Below are positions 8,586 to 16,992 of a stretch of DNA of 64,000 nt, one piece after another (the first letter of the stretch is position 1; every line of letters starts with the position of its first letter). The notes under the pieces are model-generated. The model searched no databases, was not told where the DNA came from, and worked only from the letters and a program-made list of their open reading frames with translations. The stretch comes from Streptomyces sp. YIM 121038. GTDB taxonomy: Bacteria; Actinomycetota; Actinomycetes; Streptomycetales; Streptomycetaceae. Where the stretch lies: NCBI RefSeq assembly GCF_006088715.1, contig NZ_CP030771.1, forward strand, positions 9,112,001 to 9,176,000, written 5' to 3'. The position numbers and the translations under genes are program-made.

Positions 8586-10051
8586 CCCTCTCGATCCCTG
8601 AACTCCCGCTGCTGACGCTGTCGGACGACGAGCTTGCCCTGATCAACCTGTTGCGTGCGGACATGCTTCGGGACCGCTGGGCGCTGCAGTTGCGGGACGC
8701 CTACTTCAACGGCGAGCAGCTGGTTCGCGACCTCGGTATCAGTATTCCGCCGCAGCTCAAGGGTCTGCATACGGTGATCGGCTGGCCGCGTGTCGGTGTC
8801 GAGTCGCTGGAGGAGCGCCTAGATCTGGAGGCGTTCCGGTGGGCTGACGGCTCGGACTCTGCCGAGCTGGCCGAGATCGCCGAGGCCAACGACCTGTTCG
8901 ACGAGTCGTCGCTGGCTCACCTGGACGCCCTGGTGTACGGCCGCGAGTATCTGGCGGTCGGCTCCGGTGACTGCGGCGACGACTGCCCGCCGTTGATCTC
9001 GGCGGAGTCGCCGCTGGACATGACGCTGCTGTGGGATGCGCGGCTGCGGATGGGGACGGCGGCGTTGCGGGAGTGCGCGGCGGACACGTTCGTCGAGGCG
9101 CGCCCTGAGGAGCGGATGCTGGTCCTGTACCTGCCGGATCAGACGGTGATGTGCTTGCCGTCGGAGTCGGGGGGCTGGGAGGTCATCGACCGGGACATGC
9201 ATGGCCTGGGTGTCGTGCCGGTGGTGCGGATGGCGAACCGGCAGCGCACTGCCGACCGGGTGGGTAGGAGCGAGATCACGCCCGAGGTTATGTCGATCAC
9301 GGATGCGGCGTGCCGGCGGCTGATGGGCATGGAGGTCGCCGCTGAGTTCTTTGGGGCGCCGCAGCGCTACATCCTCGGTGCGGCCGAGTCGGCATTCCAG
9401 GATGCGGAGGGCAACGCCAAGAGCGCCTGGGAGACGTACATCGGCCGGGTCCTCGCGCTGGAGCGGGATGAGGACGGCAACGTCCCCGCGGTCGGCCAGT
9501 TCGCGGCGCACGACCCGACGGGCATGACGAAGATCATCGACCTGTACGCCAGGATCATGTCCAGCCAGTTCGGGCTGCCGCCGCACATGCTCGGCTACAC
9601 CACCGACAACCCTGCCTCCGCCGACGCGATCCGCTCCACCGAAGCCAAGCTCGTCAAGCGCTCCGAGCGGCGCATCCGCAGGTTCGGTGCGTCCTGGCAG
9701 CAGGCCATGAGGCTCGCTCTGTGGATCCGCGACGGCGAGCCGCCCGACAAGACGCGGCGCATCGAGACGGTCTGGCGCAACCCGGCGACACCCACCGTGG
9801 CAGCCCAGGTGGATGCCACGGTGAAGCTGGTGCAGGCCGGCGTGCTGCCCGCGGACTCGGACGTCACGCTGGAGATGGCTGGGTTCACAGAGGCGCAGCG
9901 GCAGCGCGTGGCCGCGGACCGGCGGCGGGCTGAGGGCCGGGCCGGGAGCAGCGCGCTGATGGACCGCCTCGCCGAGCTCGGCGCGAACGCCAACAGCCCC
10001 TCGGCGGCCGAACCGTCGGAGGCTGACCTTGGCATCGACGACCTCGGATAG
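8582..10051 (+). CDS. Phage portal protein (SPP1 gp6-like)
   Basis: Protein of 489 residues, usual length for this family. Begins with a helical region (LLRADMLRDRWALQLRDAYF) and continues with the clip/stem segments; SSQFGLPPHMLGY at about residue 320 and ASADAIRSTEAKLVKRSERR after it are typical of the SPP1 gp6-type crown/stem helices. It forms the dodecameric DNA channel at one capsid vertex. The GTG start overlaps the terminase stop; its end overlaps the MuF-like gene by 23 bases. Confidence 0.92.
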   Translation: MTLSIPELPLLTLSDDELALINLLRADMLRDRWALQLRDAYFNGEQLVRDLGISIPPQLKGLHTVIGWPRVGVESLEERLDLEAFRWADGSDSAELAEIAEANDLFDESSLAHLDALVYGREYLAVGSGDCGDDCPPLISAESPLDMTLLWDARLRMGTAALRECAADTFVEARPEERMLVLYLPDQTVMCLPSESGGWEVIDRDMHGLGVVPVVRMANRQRTADRVGRSEITPEVMSITDAACRRLMGMEVAAEFFGAPQRYILGAAESAFQDAEGNAKSAWETYIGRVLALERDEDGNVPAVGQFAAHDPTGMTKIIDLYARIMSSQFGLPPHMLGYTTDNPASADAIRSTEAKLVKRSERRIRRFGASWQQAMRLALWIRDGEPPDKTRRIETVWRNPATPTVAAQVDATVKLVQAGVLPADSDVTLEMAGFTEAQRQRVAADRRRAEGRAGSSALMDRLAELGANANSPSAAEPSEADLGIDDLG

Positions 10052-10847
10052 CAGCACGAGCGTCACCCGCTGGCGGCAAGCCCAGCTCGGCCTGACCACG
10101 CTGCTCCTGCGGGATTTGCGCGGCCTCCGCCGCCTGATCAACCCTGCCCGTCTGCAGGTCACCGTGCCGACGTGGATCGAGGCGGTGGCGGCCCTGGTGG
10201 CCCGCTACTCCGAGGTCGCCGCGACACTGGCCGCCGACTTCTACGACGGCGAACGGGATGCGGCAGGCATGCCTGGCCTGTTCACGGTCCCCCTCACCGA
10301 TGCCCCGCCGGACAGCCAGATGTCGAACTCGCTGCGGTGGGCCACGAAGGACCTATGGCCGCGCGATGAGGCCGCCGACGCGACGACCGCTCAGCTGGCG
10401 CCGTTCGACGTGCGGCTGGGCGCGGCGATGGCGAAGGCGGACGGGGCGGTGCAGAAGCTGGTCGCAGACCGCGGCCGAGCCACCCTGCGGCAGGCCGTGG
10501 GCGCGGACCCGCAGGCAGTTGCCTACGCTCGAGCGGCAGCCCTTGGAGCCTGCTCCTTCTGCAAGCTCATGGCGTCCAGGGGGCAGGTCTACCGGACCGC
10601 TGGCAGCGCTGGCGTGGAGGCCAACGAGCGCTTCACGGGCGATGCGTCGGTGGTGAAGTTCCACGACAACTGCCACTGCGTGATCATCCCAGTTTTCCGT
10701 GGCCAGCAGTTCGAGCTGTCGCCGCACGCCGCGGAGTGGGAGCGGCTGTACCGCGAGTACGCCCAAGGTCATCCAGGGGACCAGCTTCGCCTGTTCCGCA
10801 GGGCGCTAGCCGAGCACGACCAGTACCCGCTCCCCGGATCCAACTGA
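10029..10847 (+). CDS. MuF-like minor head protein (VG15 type)
   Basis: About 272 residues from a TTG start overlapping the portal gene by 23 bases; the start is uncertain, but there is no better ATG or GTG nearby. The C-terminal part has the Cys/His signature of actinophage MuF/VG15 head proteins: ACSFCKLMASRG, VYRTAG, then KFHDNCHCVIIPVF. Such proteins enter the head with the portal and link assembly to DNA ejection; the pattern suggests zinc binding. Position between portal and scaffold agrees. Confidence 0.8.
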   Translation: MASTTSDSSTSVTRWRQAQLGLTTLLLRDLRGLRRLINPARLQVTVPTWIEAVAALVARYSEVAATLAADFYDGERDAAGMPGLFTVPLTDAPPDSQMSNSLRWATKDLWPRDEAADATTAQLAPFDVRLGAAMAKADGAVQKLVADRGRATLRQAVGADPQAVAYARAAALGACSFCKLMASRGQVYRTAGSAGVEANERFTGDASVVKFHDNCHCVIIPVFRGQQFELSPHAAEWERLYREYAQGHPGDQLRLFRRALAEHDQYPLPGSN

Positions 10848-10910
10848 TCAACGAGGTCGCCCTGGTGGCGGCCTTCCTCATTTCCACAGCCCCTGGAGGG
10901 CCGTTTCGTC

Positions 10911-11546
10911 ATGCCCGAAGAGACCGAGCAGCAGGAGCAGCAGCAGGACACCGCCGCCGAGGCCCCCGTCGAGGAGACGGCGACCGAGGAGAACGGCACC
11001 GCCGAGCAGCAGGACGACGCCCCGGAGGCGGACTCCGACAGCGAGGAAGAGCCGTTCGACCGGCGGAAGTTCGAGGCTGCGCTGCGCAAGAAGAACAGCG
11101 AAGCCGAGAACCTCCGCCGGCGCTTGAAGGAGCAGGAGCCTCTGCTGGCCGAGCTGCAGCAGCGCAAGGACGCGGAGAAGTCCGTCACGGACCGTCTCAA
11201 CGACCAGCTGGCCCGCGCGAACGAGCAGATCACCACGACACGTCAGCGGCTGGTGCGCACACAGGTGCAGGCCCTGGCCATGACTGGGTTCGCGGACCCG
11301 GAAGACGCGGTCGGCGCGCTGGATCTCGGCTCGTACATCGGCTCTGACGGCGACATCGACGAGGCAGCCATCAAGGCGGACCTCGACGCGCTCTTGGAGC
11401 GCAAGCCGCACTGGGCGAAGAGCCAGCCCCTGGAGGGCCCGCGGCGTCCCGCACCGGACCGCACTCAGGCGTCCGGCGCCAACAAGCAACGGACCCTCAA
11501 CCCCGCCGATGAGTTCGCGGGGTTCATACAGGCGCGGCTGAAGTAG
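10911..11546 (+). CDS. Capsid scaffolding protein
   Basis: A 211-residue protein with an extremely acidic, Gln-rich N-terminus (residues 1-50), a charged coiled coil (about 55-115, KFEAALRKKNSEAENLRRRL) and a basic C-terminus ending ADEFAGFIQARLK, the usual capsid-binding tail. Located directly before the major capsid gene. Scaffolds guide procapsid assembly and leave or are degraded afterwards. No protease domain is visible, so cleavage may not occur. Confidence 0.88.
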   Translation: MPEETEQQEQQQDTAAEAPVEETATEENGTAEQQDDAPEADSDSEEEPFDRRKFEAALRKKNSEAENLRRRLKEQEPLLAELQQRKDAEKSVTDRLNDQLARANEQITTTRQRLVRTQVQALAMTGFADPEDAVGALDLGSYIGSDGDIDEAAIKADLDALLERKPHWAKSQPLEGPRRPAPDRTQASGANKQRTLNPADEFAGFIQARLK

Positions 11547-11566
11547 CCGCTGAAAGCGAGTAGGCC

Positions 11567-12526
11567 ATGGTGGCTACGGCCCCTCTCAAGCTCTCTGACG
11601 TCAACGATGCCCTACTGCCCCGGACGCTCACCGGCCCGATCTTCGAGAAGTCGGTGGAGCAGTCCGCGGTGATGGCGCTGGCGCGCCGGGCGCCGCTGGC
11701 GATTGACGCGACGACGTCGGTGCCGATCCCGATGGACGTGCCGACCGCCGACTGGGTCGGGCAGGCGGCGAAGAAGCCGCTGTCCACATCGTCGGTGGGC
11801 GTGAAGCAGATGACCGCCAAGAAGCTCGCCGTCCTCATCCCGGTCGCGGAAGAGGTCGTGATGACCAACGCGGGCGGGCTGTGGACGCAACTGCAGACGG
11901 ACCTGCCGACGGCGTTCGCGCGGGCCTTCGACCACGCAGCGATCCACGGCAAGACCATGAAGGGCGCGGCCGGGCCGTTCGACGACTACCTGGCCGAGAC
12001 CACCAACTCGGTGGCGCTCGGCACCGCGTCGCAGAGCAACGGCGGTATCTGGGCTGACCTGGTGACCGGCATGGAGAAGGTCATCGACTCGGACTGGGAC
12101 TACACCGGCACCGTCGCCGACCACCGGCTGAAGCCGAAGCTTCTGCTGGCCACCGACACGACCGGCCGTCCGATCCTGGTCGACACGACGACCCCGGGCA
12201 CGAACATGGCGGCGGCGGGCACGCTGATCGGCGAGCCGCTCGCCTACTCGCGTTCGGTGTCCGGCAAGCAGCGCCGTCAGTCGGCGTCCAGCGACTCGGG
12301 TCTGCGCGGCATCGGCGGCGACTGGTCCCAGGCGGCGTTCGGCGTGGGCATGGACATCACGGTGAGGATCTCCAAGGAGGCGACCTACGTCGACGAGGAC
12401 GGCGGCGTGCACTCGGCGTTCCAGGAGAACCTGGTGCTCCTCCTCGCCGAGGCCTTCTACGGCCTGGTGATCGGTGACACCGACGCGTTCGTCAAGTTCA
12501 CCGGCACGCCGTCGGGCAGCGCCTGA
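11567..12526 (+). CDS. Major capsid protein (HK97 fold)
   Basis: Protein of 319 residues. The N-arm is followed by VPIPMDVPTADWVGQAAKKP (residues 48-67) and a KLAVLIPVAEEVV strand, the E-loop/P-domain pattern of HK97-type capsids; the C-terminus contains the A-domain strand DITVRISKEATYVDEDG. It builds the icosahedral shell. The stop overlaps the start of an inserted glycosyltransferase gene (TGATG), so the two are made from one message in fixed order. Confidence 0.92.
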   Translation: MVATAPLKLSDVNDALLPRTLTGPIFEKSVEQSAVMALARRAPLAIDATTSVPIPMDVPTADWVGQAAKKPLSTSSVGVKQMTAKKLAVLIPVAEEVVMTNAGGLWTQLQTDLPTAFARAFDHAAIHGKTMKGAAGPFDDYLAETTNSVALGTASQSNGGIWADLVTGMEKVIDSDWDYTGTVADHRLKPKLLLATDTTGRPILVDTTTPGTNMAAAGTLIGEPLAYSRSVSGKQRRQSASSDSGLRGIGGDWSQAAFGVGMDITVRISKEATYVDEDGGVHSAFQENLVLLLAEAFYGLVIGDTDAFVKFTGTPSGSA

Positions 12527-13560
12527 TGAGTGGGGCTGTCCCGGCTTCCGCGCCGGGCGGGGCAGCCAAGCCCCTTCAGATCGTCGCCCGTGTCCACGCG
12601 ATGCCGCCGGAGCACAATGCGGGTGCCGAGCACATGCTCGTCTCCATGCTGCGTCCTCTGGTGGAGCGTGGCCACGATGTGTCGGTGTGGCTGTCCCGCT
12701 ACGGCAAGGCCCACCGGGAGTACGAGTACCGCGGCATCAAGGTGATCCCGCTGGAGTCGCGGCTCGACTTTCCTTCGGCGGTGCGGCGGGCGGATGTGCT
12801 GCTGGGGCATCTGGAGACGGTGCCGTCGACGGCGTCGCTGGCCCGCGGATACGGCAAGCCGCTGATCGTGGTGTGTCACAACACGCACCCGCCGACGTTC
12901 CGGGACATGGCCGCGGGCGGGACCGCGCTGGCGGTGTACAACAGCCGGTGGATGGAGGCGGAGGCGGAGGTCTTCTTCGCCGAGTACCCCAAGTCCATCC
13001 GCCCCGCGGACGCGCTGATCGTGCGTCCGCCGGTGTTCGCCGACGAGTACGCGACGAAGCCCGGCAAGGCCATCACGCTGATCAACTGCAACCCGGAGAA
13101 GGGCGGCGAGGTCCTCGAAGCCCTTGCCGAGAGGTTGCCGGAGCAGCAGTTCCTCGCCGTCCGAGGAGCCTACGGGACACAGATCCTGCCCGACTTGCCC
13201 AACGTCGAGATCATCGAGCATGTCGACGGGCAGGACATGCGGGACCGCGTGTACGCGCGGACCCGGGTGCTGCTGATGCCGTCCTCGTATGAGTCGTGGG
13301 GGCGCGTCGGCTGCGAGGCCTTGGCCAGCGGGATTCCCGTCGTGGCCCACCCCACGCCGGGCCTGTGCGAGTCGCTCGGAGAGGCCGGGATCTTCGTGGA
13401 CCGGGCGGACGTGGACGGCTACGAAGCGGTCCTGCGGAAGCTCGTGTCGGCGGCCGAGTACCGGCTGGCCAGCAAGCGGGCCAAAGCCCGTTCTGCCGAG
13501 CTCGACCCGTCCGCTGATCTGGCGGCCTGGTGCCAAGCCGTGGAGGCTCTGCCCGCATAG
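12526..13560 (+). CDS. GT4-like glycosyltransferase within the head genes
   Basis: A 344-residue GT-B-fold enzyme. The N-terminal Rossmann half starts QIVARVHAMPPEHNAGAEHM and includes HNTHPP; the C-terminal half has the GT4 signature E-x7-E (ESWGRVGCEALASGIPVV) that binds the nucleotide-sugar donor. Translation is coupled to the capsid gene by a TGATG overlap; the next gene is a head-tail connector. Glycosyltransferases in this position are known in some actinobacteriophages, where capsid or tail proteins are glycosylated. I infer that this one modifies the capsid or tail, using sugars made with the help of the epimerase at 1594-2475. Confidence 0.85.
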   Translation: MSGAVPASAPGGAAKPLQIVARVHAMPPEHNAGAEHMLVSMLRPLVERGHDVSVWLSRYGKAHREYEYRGIKVIPLESRLDFPSAVRRADVLLGHLETVPSTASLARGYGKPLIVVCHNTHPPTFRDMAAGGTALAVYNSRWMEAEAEVFFAEYPKSIRPADALIVRPPVFADEYATKPGKAITLINCNPEKGGEVLEALAERLPEQQFLAVRGAYGTQILPDLPNVEIIEHVDGQDMRDRVYARTRVLLMPSSYESWGRVGCEALASGIPVVAHPTPGLCESLGEAGIFVDRADVDGYEAVLRKLVSAAEYRLASKRAKARSAELDPSADLAAWCQAVEALPA

Positions 13561-13569
13561 GAGGCTCCT

Positions 13570-13983
13570 GTGGCGTTCGAGCTCCCGACAGCCGAGGACC
13601 TGGGCCTGTACCTGGACCTGGACGAGATCAGCGGGGACCGGGCGGCACTGCTGATCCGGCAGGCCGTCAACCTGTGCCAGACCGTAGTGAAACCCCTCCC
13701 TGAGGGCGCCGAGGCCGTGGTCTTGTCGGTCGCTGGCCGGGCCTACACCAACCCCCAGCAGGTCTCCTACGAGACGATCGGCCCGATGTCGGTGCAGCGC
13801 CCGACAGGATCGGGCGGCCTGTATCTGACGAAGGCCGACAAGTCCGCGCTCAAGGCGCTCGCTGGCCGCGGGGGAGCGTTCACCGTCGACCCGACGCCAG
13901 AGACAGCGGATCCCTCGCCGACGTGGCCGATCGATGATGACGGGTTCGCGGACGAGTTCGAGCCGGGCTGGGGGTACTCCTGA
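13570..13983 (+). CDS. Head-tail connector (adaptor, gp6-like)
   Basis: Protein of 137 residues from GTG after an AGGAGG sequence. It begins FELPTAEDLGLYLDLDEISGDRA, the helix-rich start of HK97 gp6/SPP1 gp15-type adaptors, with LIRQAVNLCQTVV as the second helix. The adaptor ring sits under the portal. Its stop overlaps the next gene by one base (TGATG). Confidence 0.75.
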   Translation: MAFELPTAEDLGLYLDLDEISGDRAALLIRQAVNLCQTVVKPLPEGAEAVVLSVAGRAYTNPQQVSYETIGPMSVQRPTGSGGLYLTKADKSALKALAGRGGAFTVDPTPETADPSPTWPIDDDGFADEFEPGWGYS

Positions 13984-14363
13984 TGCCCGGACGGTATCCG
14001 TATGGGGAGACGGTGCGGATCCTGCGCACTGGCGCCTCGCCCGGGCGTGACCCGCGCGGGCAGCCCTTGCCGGGGCCCGACGAGTCCTTCGACCTGGAGG
14101 GCTGCGTGGTCACACCGCGTGCGGAGACTCCGCAGGTGGGCGGCGAACAGCAGCAGGGCCGGGACACCGTCATCGTCGGCTGGACGGTGTACGTGCCGAA
14201 GAGCCAGAAAGCTGCGGCGGCTCTGCCGCTGCGCACCACCGACAGGGCCAGGGTTCGGGGCGTCGCATGTGACATCACTGGCGAGCCCGGCGACTGGGGG
14301 CGCAGCCCGTTCACCGGCACACGGGGCGTGATCCAGTTCGCGGCCGACCGGGTCACGGGGTAG
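13983..14363 (+). CDS. Head closure (stopper) protein
   Basis: A 126-residue protein, mainly beta, starting MPGRYPYGETVRILR. The RILRTGASPGRDPRGQPLPG start, GRDTVIVGWTVYVP middle and VRGVACDITGEPGDW end are typical of actinophage head-tail stopper proteins (SPP1 gp16 type). It closes the channel after packaging. Its 3' end overlaps the end of a minus-strand gene by 11 bases. Confidence 0.7.
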   Translation: MPGRYPYGETVRILRTGASPGRDPRGQPLPGPDESFDLEGCVVTPRAETPQVGGEQQQGRDTVIVGWTVYVPKSQKAAAALPLRTTDRARVRGVACDITGEPGDWGRSPFTGTRGVIQFAADRVTG

Positions 14364-14684
14364 GCCGTGCCTGTTCGACGGCGGCGATCAGTTTCTCGGC
14401 CGCCGTGTTGCTGCTGTGGCGGATGGACAGGCTGTGTGGGTCGTTGTGCGGTGGTCGGCCGCCGTCCCAGAGGTCGTCTTCTCTGGCGCCGGCTGGGATC
14501 CGGGCAGCACGAACTGCACGTAGCCGTGGAAGAGCCTGCTGGCGGGCTTGTGGCGGGTGCCGGTGACGTCGGCGGCCCGGAGTCTGAACTCCTGAGCTCG
14601 CTGGCCCGGTGCCTTCTTTCTGATTGTGATCCATTCGCCGTCGAAGTAGATCTCGCCGAGTACGCCTTTGACCTGCATGTCCAT
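14353..14684 (-). pseudogene. DUF4429-like gene with a frameshift
   Basis: Read on the minus strand from ATG at 14684, the product starts MDMQVKGVLGEIYFDGEWIT and continues to FHGYVQFVLPG, the GYxQF core of DUF4429-type domains. It then runs into low-complexity Thr/Ala codons and stops at 14388. The frame one base earlier gives a better end from about 14490 (DDLWDGGRPPHNDPHSLSIR, then AEKLIAAVEQARPTP) and stops at 14353. The two halves fit one domain of about 110 residues, so a single-base change near 14480-14505 has broken it, unless it is a sequencing error or recoding. Opposite orientation to the late operon marks it as a moron-type insertion. Confidence 0.6.
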
Positions 14685-14716
14685 GCCGCCCCCAATAGCA
14701 CGTAGTGGAGGTGGCT

Positions 14717-15046
14717 ATGGCAGCACGTCTCAAGGTCCGTCGTCAGGGAATCGGTGAAATGCTGCGAATGCCCGGCATGCAGGCGGAGATGCTGCGCCGC
14801 GCCGAGGTCATCAAGGCCGTCGCGGTGGCGACCTCTCCAGTTGACGAGCGCAGTCCGAACCCGGGGCACTACAAGGCGTCGTGGGAGACGGACAGCACGA
14901 GCCGCGGCGGCAGGCGCCGTGACCGGGCTGTTGCCTACGTCCGCAACACCTCCTACTACGCGCGGTGGGTGGAGTACGGCACCGAACGCGTACCCCCGCA
15001 TCACGTGGCACTCCGGGCCGCGCAGATCGGCGGGCGGAACCAGTGA
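14717..15046 (+). CDS. Neck protein, HK97 gp10-like
   Basis: Protein of 109 residues. ATG at 14717 preferred over GTG at 14705 because GGAGG (14707-14711) stands 5 bases before it. The sequence RRAEVIKAVAVATSPVDERSPNPGHYKASW and later YYARWVEYGTERVPPHHV match the HK97 gp10 family, which completes the tail-head neck. Overlaps the next gene by GTGA. Confidence 0.78.
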   Translation: MAARLKVRRQGIGEMLRMPGMQAEMLRRAEVIKAVAVATSPVDERSPNPGHYKASWETDSTSRGGRRRDRAVAYVRNTSYYARWVEYGTERVPPHHVALRAAQIGGRNQ

Positions 15047-15435
15047 CCGCCCTGATAGACGTCGAAGGCGAGCTCATCGCCCGCGCCGCCGATCGCTTCC
15101 CCAGTGCTGTGGTGCGCGATGAGCTCGACAACAACCTCGCCAACGAGCTCCCGACGATCCAAATCGAACAGGTACCGGGCGGCGGGGACGACGGTCTACG
15201 CCTCGCCCGCTACCTCGTCGACATCAACGTGTACGCAGCCACTCGCGTCGAGGCGATCGCCCTCGCCAACGACGTGCACGCCTGGGCCACCGGCGAGCTC
15301 CGCGGCTCCACCAGCACCGCTGCGGTGATCGGCCGCACTGGGGCTCTCACCCTGCCCGCGGCCCGCCCCTACGAGAACACCGGGCTCCGACGCGTCGGGG
15401 CCACCTACGAGATCTACCTCCATCCGGTCTCCTGA
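15043..15435 (+). CDS. Tail terminator protein
   Basis: GTG start inside the stop of the neck gene. The 130-residue product has the alpha/beta layout of tail-terminator (tail completion) proteins: an N-terminal helix (IDVEGELIARAADRF), strands TIQIEQVPGG and LVDINVYAA, then a helix (VEAIALANDVHAWATGEL) and a final strand ATYEIYLHPVS. It caps the tail tube and sets its end. Followed by a terminator-like hairpin. Confidence 0.72.
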   Translation: MTALIDVEGELIARAADRFPSAVVRDELDNNLANELPTIQIEQVPGGGDDGLRLARYLVDINVYAATRVEAIALANDVHAWATGELRGSTSTAAVIGRTGALTLPAARPYENTGLRRVGATYEIYLHPVS

Positions 15436-15468
15436 CCGGCGGATTCGCGCCGAGTCCCCCAACCTCTG

Positions 15469-15491
15469 ACCCCGCCGGTGTGCGGGGTTTT
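15469..15491 (+). terminator. Terminator-like hairpin before tail tube gene
   Basis: ACCCCGC and GCGGGGT pair around a 6-base loop, and the stem runs into TTTT. It may lower read-through into the tail genes or protect a processed end; the tail tube ATG is 20 bases downstream. Confidence 0.55.
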
Positions 15492-15511
15492 CGCATGTCT
15501 GGAGACCCCTC

Positions 15512-16096
15512 ATGGTCAACATCACCCGCGCTGCGGATCTGACGGTCATCGGCGCGAATGGCGCCGGCTGGGTGGCGGACACCGGCACGGCAGCCCCGGC
15601 GGCACCGCTGACGCAGCCGATGCCGCCCTGGGAGCCGCTCGGCGCCATCAGCGACGACGGCCTCACCTACGGATTCGACGAGGACAGCCAAGAGTTCACC
15701 CCCTGGGGCCTCACCTCGCCGTTCCGCACGCAGATCACGAAGTCGGTCCGCACGTTCAAGGCGACGCTGTGGGAGACGGCCCGCGTCTCTGTCCAGTCGG
15801 TCATGTACCGGATTCCGGCGGCCGAGCTCGAGCCGGTCAGCGGCGTCACCTCCTTCGCCGAGACCGCCAGCCCCGTGCCGGACCGCAGGGCCTGGTGGTT
15901 CCTCGTCCTCGACGGCGACACGGCCCGCGGCTTCTACGTCCCCCAGGGTGAGGTGTCCGACCGCTCCGACGTCACCTTCAAGCAGGACGAAATGAGCGGA
16001 TATGAATTGACCATCACCGCCTACCCAGACGCCGCAGGCAACACCGTCTACCACAGCGACAAGCTCCCGGCCACGCCCGACTACACCGGGTCCTGA
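15512..16096 (+). CDS. Major tail tube protein
   Basis: A 194-residue, beta-rich protein beginning MVNITRAADLTVIGANGAGW. Features of siphovirus tail tube proteins are visible: LTYGFDEDSQEFTPWGL, VRTFKATLWETARVSVQSVMY and the final ELTITAYPDAAGN strand. It stacks as hexamers to form the tail. The gene stands between two hairpin-forming segments (15469-15491 and 16100-16177), which may give it a separate, more abundant transcript. Confidence 0.88.
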   Translation: MVNITRAADLTVIGANGAGWVADTGTAAPAAPLTQPMPPWEPLGAISDDGLTYGFDEDSQEFTPWGLTSPFRTQITKSVRTFKATLWETARVSVQSVMYRIPAAELEPVSGVTSFAETASPVPDRRAWWFLVLDGDTARGFYVPQGEVSDRSDVTFKQDEMSGYELTITAYPDAAGNTVYHSDKLPATPDYTGS

Positions 16097-16099
16097 ACG

Positions 16100-16177
16100 G
16101 GCGGACGGGCCACTGCGGCAGCTCCACGGGCGAGAGGGCTGCCGCCGGGGCCGGGCGCGAGCCCCGGCCCGTCCGCC
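16100..16177 (+). promoter_or_regulatory. Nested inverted repeats, probable structured RNA
   Basis: A 12-bp outer stem (16100-16111 with 16166-16177, GGCGGACGGGCC/GGCCCGTCCGCC) encloses one 8-bp hairpin (GCGGCAGC 16115-16122 with 16138-16145) and a second GC hairpin (CCGGGGC 16145-16151 with GCCCCGG 16161-16167, partly competing with the outer stem). The arrangement is a three-way junction between the tail tube and tail chaperone genes. No T-run follows, so a simple intrinsic terminator is less likely than attenuation or an mRNA processing/stability element. Confidence 0.5.
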
Positions 16178-16218
16178 TCCACACCTCACGCGCCACCAAC
16201 CCGTAGGAGATTCGCGCC

Positions 16219-16572
16219 ATGCCCGCAACCAAGGCCCAACTCGACGCCGCTCGCGCACAGGAGCTGGAGGCCGACCTCGGCGACGACTACGTCACTGTGC
16301 CGCTCGCCGGGTACGACGGCGTCACCAAAGACGTCCGCACGCTGCCCGTGGGCCGCTGGAGGGCGTCGGCCCTGCGTGCTCTTAACCGGAGCGACTTCGA
16401 TGGCTTCTTCGAAGCCGTTCTGCACGAGGACGACTTCGAGATCTACGAAGACCTCGACCCCACCGCGGAGGGTGTTCTGCACTTCGCCGAGGCAGTCGCC
16501 CAGGCCGGTGGTGATGATCTGGGAAAGTCCAGTCCACGGCGGCCCTCCTCGCGGAGCACGCGGAAGAGGTAG
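16219..16572 (+). CDS. Tail assembly chaperone (gpG-like, unshifted product)
   Basis: Protein of 117 residues starting MPATKAQLDAARAQELEAD. The acidic stretch LHEDDFEIYEDLDPTAEGV and the position between tail tube and tape measure are typical of lambda gpG-type chaperones. The zero-frame product ends shortly after the slippery heptamer at 16521-16527. It coats the tape measure protein during tail assembly and is not expected in the finished virion. Confidence 0.85.
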   Translation: MPATKAQLDAARAQELEADLGDDYVTVPLAGYDGVTKDVRTLPVGRWRASALRALNRSDFDGFFEAVLHEDDFEIYEDLDPTAEGVLHFAEAVAQAGGDDLGKSSPRRPSSRSTRKR

Positions 16573-16973
16573 AGGCCGACCTGCTGGTGCTCGGTATCGA
16601 CGTTCTGGACGTGCACCGCGGCCTCATGTCGTGGCGGCGCCTGCGGGTGCTGGTCGAGCATCTGCCGCCCGAGTCGCACACCATGACCGCTCTACGGAAC
16701 CAGCTCTCCGACGAGGAGCTGGCGGAGCAGGCGGACAAGGGCGAGCCGGAGAAGGGCCGCTGGTCCCAGCAGGACCAGCTCCTGGCTGCGGTTGTGGATG
16801 CTCTGCGTCGCGTGGAGTACGTGCTGATCTGCGCGAACAGCGAGAAGCGCAATCACCCCAAGCCGCCTGAGCCGATGCGGCGTCCGGGCGCGAAGGCCCG
16901 CCCGGTGAAGCAGTCCCTCTCCGATGCTCAGGCGGAGCGCCTGTTCCGGATCATCAACGGGGGCGCGGCCTAA
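16219..16973 (+). CDS. Tail assembly chaperone fusion (gpGT-like, -1 frameshift)
   Basis: Ribosomes that slip one base back on GGGAAAG (16521-16527) pass from the gpG frame into the downstream frame, which is open from there to TAA at 16973. The junction gives DLGK then VQSTAALLAEHAEE, and the extended product is about 251 residues. The T-part includes VLDVHRGLMSWRRLRVLVEH and a basic end. In lambda and relatives a few per cent of chaperones are this fusion, which recruits tail tube protein to the tape measure. Confidence 0.85.
16521..16527 (+). promoter_or_regulatory. Programmed -1 frameshift site GGGAAAG
   Basis: The heptamer G GGA AAG is in the correct phase with the gpG frame (codons CTG GGA AAG) and is identical to the site used in phage lambda G-T. 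The two long overlapping frames on either side make an accidental occurrence unlikely. Confidence 0.9.
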
Positions 16974-16992
16974 CGCGGGAGGGGGACCTCTC

